A DNA stretch of 64,000 nucleotides from Guptibacillus hwajinpoensis (GTDB lineage Bacteria > Bacillota > Bacilli > Bacillales > Guptibacillaceae). The position numbers and the translations under genes were made by a program. Below are positions 42,210 through 50,704 of this stretch, piece by piece. The number at the start of each line of letters is the position of its first letter. The stretch's first letter is position 1. The stretch covers positions 1,364,001 through 1,428,000 of the forward strand of contig NZ_SWFM01000001.1 in the NCBI RefSeq assembly GCF_005144865.1, in the 5' to 3' direction. The notes beneath the pieces are model-generated. The model searched no databases, was not told the origin of the DNA, and saw only the letters and a list, made by a program, of their open reading frames with translations.

Positions 42210-43019
42210 GTGGGTGATTGGATCGTAGGATTAAGTCCTGTTTGGCAGGCATTTATATTTACACTATTTACATGGGGAGCGACTGCTCTAGGGGCATCAT
42301 TCGTGTTTTTCACAAGGACAGTCAACCAAAAAGTATTTGATGGGATGCTCGCTTTCGCTGGTGGTGTTATGATCGCAGCAAGCTTCTGGTCACTATTGAG
42401 TCCTGGTATCGAAATGGCTGAACAGCAAGGTGTGCCAGGTTATATACCTGCAGTCGTAGGATTCCTACTAGGAGGATTTTTCTTATTGCTTGTGGATCGC
42501 ATTCTTCCGCATATAAATGAAGATTTGTATTTTAAAGACATTAAAGATAAAAAAGCAAAGCACCGTACTGCTATGCTTGTATTCTCGATTACGATGCATA
42601 ATATTCCTGAAGGACTTGCTATTGGCGTTGCATTCGGTGCAGTTGCTGCAGATTTCTCAACGTCAACTTTAGCAGGTGCTATCGCACTAGCCATTGGTAT
42701 TGGTATTCAGAATATCCCTGAAGGAACGGCTGTATCCGTACCTCTAAGAGGAGACGGTATGTCGAAAGGAAAAAGTTTCTTTTACGGACAACTTTCAGGA
42801 GTCGTCGAACCGATTTCTGCAGTTGTTGGGGCACTTGCCGTCATTTATATTCAGCCATTGCTCCCATATGCGCTTAGCTTTGCAGCAGGTGCTATGATTT
42901 TCGTAGTAGCGAAAGAGATCATTCCCGGTTCACAGGAAAAAGGGAACGTGCAGGTTGCTGCTATCTCACTAATGATTGGTTTTTCTGTTATGATGCTTCT
43001 CGATGTGGCACTTGGTTAA
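42210..43019 (+). CDS. ZIP-family metal transporter
   Basis: 269 residues starting at GTG 42210 behind GAAGGAGAGG. Eight membrane helices. The transport site motifs of ZIP proteins are SITMHNIPEGLAIGVAFG (helix 4) and GIGIQNIPEGTAVSVPLRGDG (helix 5), and a loop near 110 is rich in charged residues. It belongs to the GufA-like group and should import zinc, iron or manganese. Single-gene unit; no Zur or Fur box recognised upstream. Confidence 0.92.
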   Translation: MGDWIVGLSPVWQAFIFTLFTWGATALGASFVFFTRTVNQKVFDGMLAFAGGVMIAASFWSLLSPGIEMAEQQGVPGYIPAVVGFLLGGFFLLLVDRILPHINEDLYFKDIKDKKAKHRTAMLVFSITMHNIPEGLAIGVAFGAVAADFSTSTLAGAIALAIGIGIQNIPEGTAVSVPLRGDGMSKGKSFFYGQLSGVVEPISAVVGALAVIYIQPLLPYALSFAAGAMIFVVAKEIIPGSQEKGNVQVAAISLMIGFSVMMLLDVALG

Positions 43020-43022
43020 ATG

Positions 43023-43060
43023 AAAAGGCGTGAAAACCTAATTAGGTTTTCACGCCTTTT
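43023..43060 (+). terminator. Terminator of the ZIP gene
   Basis: Nearly perfect 38-bp palindrome with arms AAAAGGCGTGAAAACCTAA / TTAGGTTTTCACGCCTTTT. Confidence 0.93.
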
Positions 43061-43177
43061 TATGTGATAAATTCACTACTCATGATTTATTTTGCCCATA
43101 ACCTGTTTCCATTAGGAGTCCTGAAATCCAAATCCTCTAGGAGCTCCCTAATCCTGTTCGTTCAAATAAGAAGGCGA

Positions 43178-43540
43178 TCACATCATATGAAACGCATAGC
43201 GATAAATCCCATAATAAAGCGGAATAAGCATAATGATCGAAAAAACAACCGTCGTAGTTTTAACCGTTTTTTCACTAAGCCCCTCAATTTTCTCGTCGCT
43301 ATGATCAATGAACATAACAAAAATTAAATCCCACAGAATTCCTACAAAAAAGACAATCTTCCAGACGAGGGCACTTCCAATTGGTATCCCAGTTACGTAT
43401 CCAAACAAGCCAGTCCAAGTCATAATAGAAACAACGAAATCCATTTTCATCGCAACTGTTTTGTACTTACCTTTTAATAAGAAACCAATAGCCGGCGCAC
43501 CTAGTAAGCCAAGATACGCAATCCATAAGATATCAGACAT
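43178..43540 (-). CDS. Hypothetical four-helix membrane protein
   Basis: 120 residues from the ATG at 43538-43540 (AAAGAGGAT upstream; a TTG two codons earlier is possible). Four hydrophobic segments near 4-22, 30-50, 58-80 and 92-112, with acidic SDEKIEGLSEKTVKT between the third and fourth. I do not recognise the family. It is a single gene, convergent with the ZIP gene. Confidence 0.72.
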   Translation of the reverse strand: MSDILWIAYLGLLGAPAIGFLLKGKYKTVAMKMDFVVSIMTWTGLFGYVTGIPIGSALVWKIVFFVGILWDLIFVMFIDHSDEKIEGLSEKTVKTTTVVFSIIMLIPLYYGIYRYAFHMM

Positions 43541-43673
43541 TCTCAATCCTCTTTCTTTATCTCATTAGCGACACCTTAACATCTTCTAAAACGATTCATC
43601 TATATAATAGTTTACAAGAGAATGACTTCTCAATGATTCACTATATACCAAGCTCAACAAATGCACTCTTTGT

Positions 43674-45266
43674 TTATGAGGTATGTGATTGATCAGAACT
43701 TTCCTTCTGTCTGTTTGATGGATCGGTTAACTTCTTTAATAGTTTTCTTTCCTTTTTCACTTCATAAGCTTTCATTTCTTGACGAACGGATTTAAAAAGG
43801 TTCACACACATCACAAGTAAGATTACAGTGAAAGGTAAAGCTGCAACGAGCGATGCCGTTTGAAGTCCTTGTAATCCACTGCTAATGATAAGAACAGCAG
43901 AAATCGCTGCAATAAGAGTTCCCCATACCAATTTTGAGAAAAGTGAGGGGTTTAAATCGCCACCAGACGTCATCATTCCAAGTACAAATGTAGCTGAATC
44001 AGCAGATGTCACGAGGAAGACGCAGATAAGAAAAATCGATAGCGTTGAAAGAATTCCTGTTAACGGAAACTGTTCCAACGTGACGAAAAGTGCGCTTGTC
44101 ACATCATTATTCACGGCGTCTGCAATCGCTGTTCCCTGAAACAAGTCAAGATGGAAGGCAGCCCCTCCGAATACTGCAATCCATACCATTGCAATAAAAG
44201 GTGGAACAATTAAAACGCCAAAAATCATTTCCCGAATCGAGCGACCTTTTGACACCCTGGCAACGAATGCCCCTATAAATGGTGACCACGCAATCACCCA
44301 TGCCCAATAGAAAACCGTCCATTCTTTAACCCATGTTCCGCCCTGATATGGCGTCATATAGAAACTCATCTCAATGAATTTTTGAATATAACCACCAATA
44401 GCTAATGTAAAGCTCTCAAGAATAAATACTGTAGGTCCAAGGAAGAGAACAAACAGCATTAACAGAAGGGCCAGCGCTAAATTCAAATTACTTAAGTATT
44501 TAATTCCTTTATTTAACCCAGTCGTTGATGATGACATATAGAGAATAAATAAGATTGCCGTAATGCCAATTTGAACCCATGCATTCTGTGGTAGTCCATA
44601 CATGTAATCAAGTCCACCGTTAATTTGAAGTATTCCGAAACCTAAAGACGTTGCAACCCCCATTACAGTTGCAATAACAGCTAGAATATTAATAACTGTT
44701 TTCCATGGAACACTTTTATTTTGGTTTGTTTTAGTTGAAATAGTTTCACCGATCAAGCTTCTGCGACCTTTCCGATATTGGAAATATGCCATCACAAGAC
44801 CGACAACAGTAAAGACTGACCACTGATGAACTCCCCAGTGGAAAAAGGAATAACGCATAGCAAGCTTAGCCGCCTGCTCTGTTTCTCCTTCAACGCCAAA
44901 TCCAGTAGGTGGATTGGCGAAATGTGTCATCGGCTCTGCGACACCCCAGAAGACAAGACCTACCCCGAAACCTGCGCTAAAAAGCATACCAATCCATGTA
45001 AAAAATGGATATTCAGGCTTTTCTCCATCTTTACCAAGGCGTATTTTACCGTACTTACTAACTGCAAGGTAAAAACAGAAAAGAACAAAAAAGATAACGG
45101 CTAATAAATAAAACCATCCGAAAGCATTTGTAGTAAATGTGTATACTGAATTTGCTACAGATGCAAACGATTTTGGAACAAAAGCTCCCCAAATCACAAG
45201 CACCAAAATGATGATAGCTGAAATCCAGAAAACAGGATTACTACTTTGAGTTTTGTTTTCTTTCAT
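43674..45266 (-). CDS. BCCT-family transporter, altered substrate box
   Basis: 530 residues from the ATG at 45264-45266 behind GGAAAGGAGAG. Twelve membrane helices of the betaine/choline/carnitine family, related to OpuD. Helix 4 reads FFHWGVHQWSVFTVVGLVMAY and helix 8 reads WTVFYWAWVIAWSPFIGAFVARVSKGR. Compared with the betaine box of BetP (Trp189, Trp194, Tyr197, Trp374), Trp189 and Trp194 are kept, Tyr197 is Phe and Trp374 is Val. The substrate may therefore not be glycine betaine. A charged C-terminal tail (VKKERKLLKKLTDP) could serve osmosensing. Confidence 0.9.
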   Translation of the reverse strand: MKENKTQSSNPVFWISAIIILVLVIWGAFVPKSFASVANSVYTFTTNAFGWFYLLAVIFFVLFCFYLAVSKYGKIRLGKDGEKPEYPFFTWIGMLFSAGFGVGLVFWGVAEPMTHFANPPTGFGVEGETEQAAKLAMRYSFFHWGVHQWSVFTVVGLVMAYFQYRKGRRSLIGETISTKTNQNKSVPWKTVINILAVIATVMGVATSLGFGILQINGGLDYMYGLPQNAWVQIGITAILFILYMSSSTTGLNKGIKYLSNLNLALALLLMLFVLFLGPTVFILESFTLAIGGYIQKFIEMSFYMTPYQGGTWVKEWTVFYWAWVIAWSPFIGAFVARVSKGRSIREMIFGVLIVPPFIAMVWIAVFGGAAFHLDLFQGTAIADAVNNDVTSALFVTLEQFPLTGILSTLSIFLICVFLVTSADSATFVLGMMTSGGDLNPSLFSKLVWGTLIAAISAVLIISSGLQGLQTASLVAALPFTVILLVMCVNLFKSVRQEMKAYEVKKERKLLKKLTDPSNRQKESSDQSHTS

Positions 45267-45428
45267 CAATCTCTCCTTTCCAATCGAAAATAACGAATGA
45301 AATTCATATTTCGATCATTTCTTACTACATTTTATTCGTATATCTAGTACCCTCCCTCTTTCTAAATTAACCAGGTTTTCCCTTTATAAGTGATTTTTAA
45401 TCTATAAATTGTGTAAACCTCTTTTAAA

Positions 45429-45464
45429 GCAAAAAAAAACCGACTACTTAAGCCGATTTTAAAA
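45429..45464 (-). terminator. Terminator of the small HTH-like gene
   Basis: Minus strand AATCGGC-TTAAGTA-GTCGGTT followed by nine T, 44 bp past the stop; two wobble pairs. Confidence 0.8.
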
Positions 45465-45507
45465 GTCACTATTTGTTCGCATCATTAAAGTTTACAACCC
45501 TTATCAA

Positions 45508-45741
45508 TCACACTTCCAAATGAATGTTTTGTTTCGGAAGAGTAGGTCTAGTCAATTTTAAAGTTGGATCTCCAAACTCCATCGATTCAAGAATTTGCTC
45601 TTCTGAAAATCCAGTCATCTGTGAAATTTGACGGATGTCTACTTTTTTCTTAGACAGAAGTTTAGACGTCTGTACGGCCGATTGTGTTTGATAGTGCACC
45701 ACTGAGTAACGATGCGTAAAAGATCCTACGGAATGCTTCAC
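45508..45741 (-). CDS. Small hypothetical protein with HTH-like segment
   Basis: 77 residues from a GTG at 45739-45741 with AAAGGGGAATGG upstream. The middle KKVDIRQISQMTGFSEEQILESMEFG has the spacing of a helix-turn-helix, and the C-terminus TRPTLPKQNIHLEV is extended. It could be a small DNA-binding or adaptor protein; the family is not recognised. A proper terminator follows, which supports it being a gene. Confidence 0.55.
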   Translation of the reverse strand: MKHSVGSFTHRYSVVHYQTQSAVQTSKLLSKKKVDIRQISQMTGFSEEQILESMEFGDPTLKLTRPTLPKQNIHLEV

Positions 45742-45979
45742 AGCTCCATTCCCCTTTCACTATTGGTTAACCTGAACTCGTCCGAATTAACAGGATTACC
45801 GTTTGGTTTCCCCTTCTTCAATAAACTAAACTGGGTAATCTGTCGGAACATACGGGAAATGTGCATTAGAATGGGTCTAATAGACATTGAATTCTCTTTA
45901 GATGATATAGTTTCTATCATTTGCATCCTATCTACTTTTCTTGCTATGGTAAGGTTCGGAAAAAAGGAGGAAATTTCAA

Positions 45980-46816
45980 ATGAAACAATCTTTAATAAGA
46001 ATGGCACTCATTCTAGCTGTTATGACATTACTAGCAGCATGTAACTCAAACAACTCTGAAGAGAAAACAACAGCTTGGGGGAATATTCAACAAGAAGGCA
46101 CAATTGAAGTTGCCACCTCTGGTACACTGTACCCAACTTCTTACCATGAACAAGAAACAAATGACCTAACCGGTTTTGACGTGGAGATTGTAAAAGAAGT
46201 AGCGAAGCGTTTGGACGTTAAAGTAGATTTCATTGAAATGGGCTTCGATGGCATGCTGACAGCTGTGCAAACAGGTAAAGTCGACATGGCTGCAAACGAT
46301 ATTGGCATTACAGAAGAACGGAAAGAAAAATTCGCACTTTCCACACCTTATAAATTCTCATATGGTACAGCAATTGTTCGAAAAGATGATTTATCAGGCA
46401 TTGAGTCAATCAATGATTTAGAAGGAAAAAAAGCAGCTGGTGCTGCAACAACTAACTTTATGAAACTTGCTAAGAAAAAAGGCGCAGAAGAAGTTATTTA
46501 CGATAATGCTACAAATGAGCAATATTTAAGAGACGTTGAAACTGGTCGCACCGATGTCATTTTAAATGATGTGTATTTGCAACGATTAGCATTGGCTGCT
46601 TTTCCAGAACTAAACCTTACAATTCATCCGGATATTCAGTACATGCCAAGTGAAGGTGGTTTACTGATGAATAAGGAGAATGAACAATTAATTAAGAAAG
46701 TAAACGGAGTAATTAAAAATATGCTTGAGGACGGGACAATCAGTGACCTATCTAAAGAATTCTTTAACGGCGCTGATGTAACCGAGCTTCCCGAGGATAT
46801 TGAATTTCAGCAATAA
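45980..46816 (+). CDS. Amino-acid-binding lipoprotein (SBP family 3), orphan
   Basis: 278 residues. The lipobox LLAAC gives Cys20. The periplasmic-binding type II fold has GTIEVATSGTLYPTSYHEQETNDLTGFDVEIVKEVAKRL, FDGMLTAVQTGKVDMAANDIGIT and LEGKKAAGAATTNF, as in cystine, glutamine and other polar amino-acid binding proteins. The matching permease and ATPase genes are not beside it; it is a single gene with its own promoter gap and terminator. The ligand is probably an amino acid; identity unknown. GGAGGAAATT is the ribosome binding site. Confidence 0.9.
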   Translation: MKQSLIRMALILAVMTLLAACNSNNSEEKTTAWGNIQQEGTIEVATSGTLYPTSYHEQETNDLTGFDVEIVKEVAKRLDVKVDFIEMGFDGMLTAVQTGKVDMAANDIGITEERKEKFALSTPYKFSYGTAIVRKDDLSGIESINDLEGKKAAGAATTNFMKLAKKKGAEEVIYDNATNEQYLRDVETGRTDVILNDVYLQRLALAAFPELNLTIHPDIQYMPSEGGLLMNKENEQLIKKVNGVIKNMLEDGTISDLSKEFFNGADVTELPEDIEFQQ

Positions 46817-46821
46817 TATGT

Positions 46822-46849
46822 AAAGCCACACCTGTTAAGGTGTGGCTTT
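46822..46849 (+). terminator. Bidirectional terminator between SBP gene and ohr
   Basis: AAAGCCACACCT-GTTA-AGGTGTGGCTTT hairpin between two convergent genes. Confidence 0.9.
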
Positions 46850-46855
46850 CTGACA

Positions 46856-47275
46856 TTATACAGCTTTTGCATTAATTTCTACGTCTACGTTCCCTCTAGT
46901 CGCTTTTGAGTAAGGGCACACTTGGTGAGCTTCTTTAGTAAGCATCTCGGCATCTTCCTGGCTAACTCCGTTTATTTCAACTGTAAGAGTCACACCAATT
47001 TTGAAACCATTGTCTGCTTCGTCTTTCAACAAGCTAACGTCTGCAGTTGTTTTGGAGTTGATATCTTTTTTCTTCTTACTTGCCACAAGATTTAATGCCC
47101 CATCATAGCACGCGGAGTAAGCTGCAGCAAATAACTGTTCGGGATTGGAACCAGTTTCATCAGTTTTATCAGTTGGCATTACAAGATTGAAATCAATTAA
47201 ACCATCTGAAGATTTTACTGTACCTTGACGCCCGCCTTCTGCAGTTGCCTGGGAAGTAAATAAAACGTTACTCAT
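46856..47275 (-). CDS. Organic hydroperoxide resistance protein (Ohr)
   Basis: 139 residues from the ATG at 47273-47275 (AAGGAGATGG upstream); the in-frame extension to 47347 is not used. The OsmC/Ohr fold has the two redox Cys in FAAAYSACYDGAL and HQVCPYSKATRGNVDV, and TAEGGRQGTVKSSDG near the N-terminus. It reduces organic peroxides. OhrR is not beside it, so it could be OhrA or OhrB; I leave the symbol open. Confidence 0.93.
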   Translation of the reverse strand: MSNVLFTSQATAEGGRQGTVKSSDGLIDFNLVMPTDKTDETGSNPEQLFAAAYSACYDGALNLVASKKKKDINSKTTADVSLLKDEADNGFKIGVTLTVEINGVSQEDAEMLTKEAHQVCPYSKATRGNVDVEINAKAV

Positions 47276-47407
47276 TGAATACCATCTCCTTCTAATTTGC
47301 ATACATTTGAATTGTACCCGTTCCTTATCTATACTTAAACATCGCATGTTTACAAATCTATTCTTTCATACCATAAAAAGGTTGATTTCCTTATAGGCAG
47401 AGCGTAT

Positions 47408-47441
47408 GATAGAACAAAAGAGAACGTTTGTTCTATCATGT
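47408..47441. promoter_or_regulatory. 13-bp inverted repeat with LexA-like box before isochorismatase gene
   Basis: Arms ATGATAGAACAAA (47408-47420) and TTTGTTCTATCAT (47429-47441) are exact complements with 8 bp between. Inside is GAACGTTTGTTC (47424-47435), which fits the LexA/DinR pattern GAACNNNNGTTC. It ends about 15 bp before the ATG, over the likely promoter and transcription start. Confidence 0.55.
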
Positions 47442-47455
47442 TGAGGGGGAATTTG

Positions 47456-47983
47456 ATGACTAGCTCTGCATTACTTATTATCGATGTGCAAAATGGTATG
47501 TTTCAAAGAGGATCATCGGTCTTTAATGATGCCAAACTGCTTTATAACCTTAAAAAGATTACTGCTTCTGCAAAAGCTGAGCGTATGCCTATCTTCTATA
47601 TACAACATGAAACAAGAGGGAAACAACTGAATCGGCATAGCGCGGAGTGGCAGCTCCATCCATTCTTTCATGTTGAGAAAGACGATGAGGTGATTCATAA
47701 AACAACCCCTGACTCGTTTTATCAAACCGATCTCGAAGAAAAGCTTCACTCGAAACAAATACAGCATCTTGTCATCTCAGGCGTTCAAACAGAAGTATCC
47801 GTTGATACAACGTGCCGAAGTGCCTTCAGTAAAGGATATACCATAAGTCTCATTCTCGATGCACATAGTACGTGGAGTACTTCTACGCTTACAGCTACAC
47901 AAGTTATCCAACATCATAACAACACCCTACAATGGCTTACAAACACGTTGTCATCTGATGAATTTGTAGAAAGACCCAGGTAA
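47456..47983 (+). CDS. Isochorismatase-fold protein lacking the catalytic Cys
   Basis: 175 residues from the ATG at 47456 (TTGAGGGGG upstream). The fold signature is LLIIDVQNGMF (Asp10), HKTTPDSFYQTDLEEKL (Lys82) and VISGVQTEVSVDTTCRSAFSKGY. In cysteine hydrolases of this group the third triad residue is the Cys in TExCVDTT; here that position is Ser115 (TCC). A Cys follows five residues later (Cys120). The usual amidase chemistry is therefore doubtful; it may be a binding protein or use Ser. A strong inverted repeat lies in its promoter. Confidence 0.85.
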   Translation: MTSSALLIIDVQNGMFQRGSSVFNDAKLLYNLKKITASAKAERMPIFYIQHETRGKQLNRHSAEWQLHPFFHVEKDDEVIHKTTPDSFYQTDLEEKLHSKQIQHLVISGVQTEVSVDTTCRSAFSKGYTISLILDAHSTWSTSTLTATQVIQHHNNTLQWLTNTLSSDEFVERPR

Positions 47984-48016
47984 TAAGTGCTGACTTATGA
48001 TGTTAGCATCTCGTTT

Positions 48017-48700
48017 CTACGAATGCATCTTTTTCCCTTCGGTTGTCCACTCATCTAGAACTAGAAGAATATCTAGTAAAGAATGAACAGAAGCATTCTC
48101 TTCCCCTTTACTAACCTGATCATCTTTTTTCCAGATTGTTTTTAATCCTGCAGACTTTGCGCCAATGATATCATTCTCATGATGATCCCCAACATAGACA
48201 GCTTCATCTGGTTGAACATTCAGTCGCCTAAGAGCTTGTCGAAAGATATGAGGATCCGGCTTCTTCACACCTTCTTCCTCTGAAATATGGACTGAATCAA
48301 AATGACCTTCGATTCCAAGAGCTTGGAAATTTCTCAACTGAAAATCAGTTCTTCCATTAGAAATAAGCCCCATTAAATAATTAAGATTTTTTAATGAAAA
48401 CAAAAGATCACTCAAGCCTTCATAAGGAATACAATGGAATTGGAAAAATTCAAGGTAATCATCTAGTAATTCCTCTGATGTAATGGCTAACTTGTATTCT
48501 TCCACAAGTTGCTTATATACCTCATCTTTCCATCTATACCCATTGTCATCTAGCTCAATAAAACGAGCGCAATAATCAGATTCATCTACCATTTCTAATT
48601 CCTTCAATAGCCTTTTATACTGATCATGTATGAAATTTTCCACAGATGCTTTTCTGTTTAACAACGTCCCATCCAAATCAAATAGTACGGCTTTTATCAT
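48017..48700 (-). CDS. HAD-family phosphatase
   Basis: 227 residues. HAD motifs: FDLDGTLLNR (nucleophile Asp8 and Asp10), LISNGRTDFQ (motif II Ser), KKPDPHIFRQAL (motif III Lys) and VGDHHENDIIGAKSAGLKTIW (motif IV Asp pair). The cap is four-helical, so it belongs to the phosphoglycolate-phosphatase-like subgroup I with a broad small-metabolite range. Single gene, convergent with the isochorismatase gene. Confidence 0.9.
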   Translation of the reverse strand: MIKAVLFDLDGTLLNRKASVENFIHDQYKRLLKELEMVDESDYCARFIELDDNGYRWKDEVYKQLVEEYKLAITSEELLDDYLEFFQFHCIPYEGLSDLLFSLKNLNYLMGLISNGRTDFQLRNFQALGIEGHFDSVHISEEEGVKKPDPHIFRQALRRLNVQPDEAVYVGDHHENDIIGAKSAGLKTIWKKDDQVSKGEENASVHSLLDILLVLDEWTTEGKKMHS

Positions 48701-48876
48701 AAACTTCAGTCCTTTCGCCCAACCCTATCTCTTACTTTTCTTGTTCATACAGTGAATTCCTGTTGTCGACTTCTAATTGTCTATCGATCTTAATTAGGAT
48801 AAATTTTCTAAATCTATTTACTTTTAAGATAGCTTCTGTAAAATAGTTTCTTAGAATCATGAAGGGGGAGATCAGG

Positions 48877-49683
48877 TTGATACGAAGATTGACCGAAGAA
48901 GATCATAATGAGTGCCTTTCTTTATTAACGCCGTATGCAGCAGAAAATTTATTTATCATAGGTGACATCGAAGCCTTCGGGTATGATCAACCTTTCCAAA
49001 AGCTATGGGGTGACTTCGGAGAGAATGGCGAATTGCGGGCAGTTCTTCTTAAATACGAAAAAAACTATATTCCATATGCACCCGGTGAATTCAATGCTAA
49101 AGGCTTCGCTGAAGTTATTTCGCAAGATAGTGAATTCCTTATGATGTCCGGAATCAAACGAGTAACAAGTCAAATCCAACCATACATTTCCCATCAATCT
49201 CGTTCTAGCAGAGAATTGTTTTATGCGAAATGTGACAGCGTTGAAGCCCTCGCACTCGATGACCTACAAAAAGTTCAAACCGCTACCATAGACGATCTTG
49301 AGAAGATTCATACGCTCCATCAGGGAATTGATGAATTTGAATCCGGGGAAACAGTAGAAGAAAAACGACGCAATCAGGAAAAAGGTGTGTCGAGAACTTA
49401 TTACATTGAACAGGACGACAAACCCGTATCAGCTGCTTCGACCGCCGCAGAAAATTCAGAGTCCGCTATGGTCGTAGGTGTATGCACACTTGCAGACTAC
49501 AAACGAAAGGGCTATGCGACGCAATGTACCAGCAAGCTCTGTTATGACGTTCTATCTGAAGGAAAAGTCCTTTGTTTGTTCTACGATAATCCAGAAGCAG
49601 GTGCAATTTATAAGCGAATTGGATTTCGTGATATCGAGAAGTGGATGATGGTTTCTTATGAAACACAATCAGTCATAGTTTAA
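48877..49683 (+). CDS. GNAT-family N-acetyltransferase, two-lobed
   Basis: 268 residues from a TTG at 48877 with GGGGGAGATCAGG upstream, giving MIRRLTEEDHNECLSLL; an ATG at 48859 is also possible. The N-terminal lobe (1-130) has lost the acetyl-CoA motif, and the C-terminal lobe has VVGVCTLADYKRKGYATQCTSKLCYDVLSEG, which is the acetyl-CoA-binding RxxGxA loop, followed by CLFYDNPEAGAIYKRIGF. The substrate is unknown. It ends in a strong terminator. Confidence 0.87.
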   Translation: MIRRLTEEDHNECLSLLTPYAAENLFIIGDIEAFGYDQPFQKLWGDFGENGELRAVLLKYEKNYIPYAPGEFNAKGFAEVISQDSEFLMMSGIKRVTSQIQPYISHQSRSSRELFYAKCDSVEALALDDLQKVQTATIDDLEKIHTLHQGIDEFESGETVEEKRRNQEKGVSRTYYIEQDDKPVSAASTAAENSESAMVVGVCTLADYKRKGYATQCTSKLCYDVLSEGKVLCLFYDNPEAGAIYKRIGFRDIEKWMMVSYETQSVIV

Positions 49684-49684
49684 C

Positions 49685-49716
49685 AGAGAGGTCCTGCTAA
49701 TCCAGGACCTCTTTTG
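49685..49716 (+). terminator. Terminator of the GNAT gene
   Basis: AGAGGTCCTG-CTAATC-CAGGACCTCT followed by TTTGTTT. Confidence 0.9.
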
Positions 49717-49905
49717 TTTCTAACCATTTATATAAGTTCCTTTCTAGTAATCGTTTGTCAACAAGTAGTCACAAGTTAATGAAATTATCACTTGAGATCG
49801 ATACATAACTTTCCTACTATTAAGATGAGATAATGTTTGCCCGTTACAACGAGTGGCCATACTGTAAACTTAGAAATAGGCTTCGCTAATGAAAGGAAGA
49901 GAAAT

Positions 49906-50664
49906 ATGAAAAAAATAGGATCTTGGATATCTATAGTAAGCATAGCAATGGCTTTAGCTGCTTGCGGTCAGGATGATAGCGCAAACGAATCTAATCATGC
50001 AACGACTGCTGATGAAACTCAAGTTGAAACACTGGATGTCGCACTTGATACACCTAAAAAAGCTGAAGCTGGAGAAACGCTAACTTTTACAGCAACTGTT
50101 ACTCAAGGTGATGAAAAAGTAGATGATGCAGATGAAGTGATGTTCGAAGTGTGGAAAGAAGGCGCTAAAGACGATAGCGAGATGATCGAAGCTTCTGATG
50201 ATGGTAATGGGGTATACTCCGCAGAAAAAACGATTAAAAATGAAGGCAAATATTTCGTGCAATCCCATGTTACAGCACGCGACCTACATACGATGCCTAA
50301 AAACGAAATAATCGTCGGTTCAGAAGACAAAGCTACATCAGAGAGTGGCCATGAGCATAAACACGAAAGTGACGTCTCGATTCATCTCATGATACCTGAC
50401 GAAATAAAAGCTGGCGCTGACGTTGATTTAATGGCTCACCTACAGAAAAATGATGGTGCGTTAACAAACGCTAACGTTCGCTTCGAAATTTCCAAAGATG
50501 GTGAAGAGAACGCCGAATGGGTTGATGCAGAAGAAATGAAGGATGGCGAATATGAAGGAACCACTTCTTTTAAAGAAGCTGGCGATTATACAGTGACCAT
50601 TCATGTAGAGAACGACGAAGGACTTCATGAGCACACAGAAGAAAGTGTAACAGTTACCGAATAA
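49906..50664 (+). CDS. YtkA/FixH-like lipoprotein, two repeats
   Basis: 252 residues from the ATG at 49906 (GAAAGGAAGAG upstream); an in-frame extension to 49837 is not needed. Lipobox ALAAC with Cys20. Two YtkA-like beta-sandwich repeats, about 40-140 (AGETLTFTATVTQGDEKVDDADEVMFEVW) and 155-250 (AGADVDLMAHLQKNDGALTNANVRFEI), are joined by a His-rich linker ESGHEHKHESD that could bind metal. Such proteins are found on the outside of bacilli; a link to copper or cytochrome oxidase assembly is suggested for the family but unproven. A strong terminator follows. Confidence 0.85.
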   Translation: MKKIGSWISIVSIAMALAACGQDDSANESNHATTADETQVETLDVALDTPKKAEAGETLTFTATVTQGDEKVDDADEVMFEVWKEGAKDDSEMIEASDDGNGVYSAEKTIKNEGKYFVQSHVTARDLHTMPKNEIIVGSEDKATSESGHEHKHESDVSIHLMIPDEIKAGADVDLMAHLQKNDGALTNANVRFEISKDGEENAEWVDAEEMKDGEYEGTTSFKEAGDYTVTIHVENDEGLHEHTEESVTVTE

Positions 50665-50665
50665 A

Positions 50666-50701
50666 CAAAATCCCCTATCTCATATGAGATAGGGGATTTT
50701 G
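50666..50701. terminator. Bidirectional terminator between YtkA-like gene and tyrS
   Basis: Perfect 36-bp palindrome with arms CAAAATCCCCTATCTCAT / ATGAGATAGGGGATTTTG, T-rich both ways, between convergent genes. Confidence 0.94.
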
Positions 50702-50704
50702 TTT

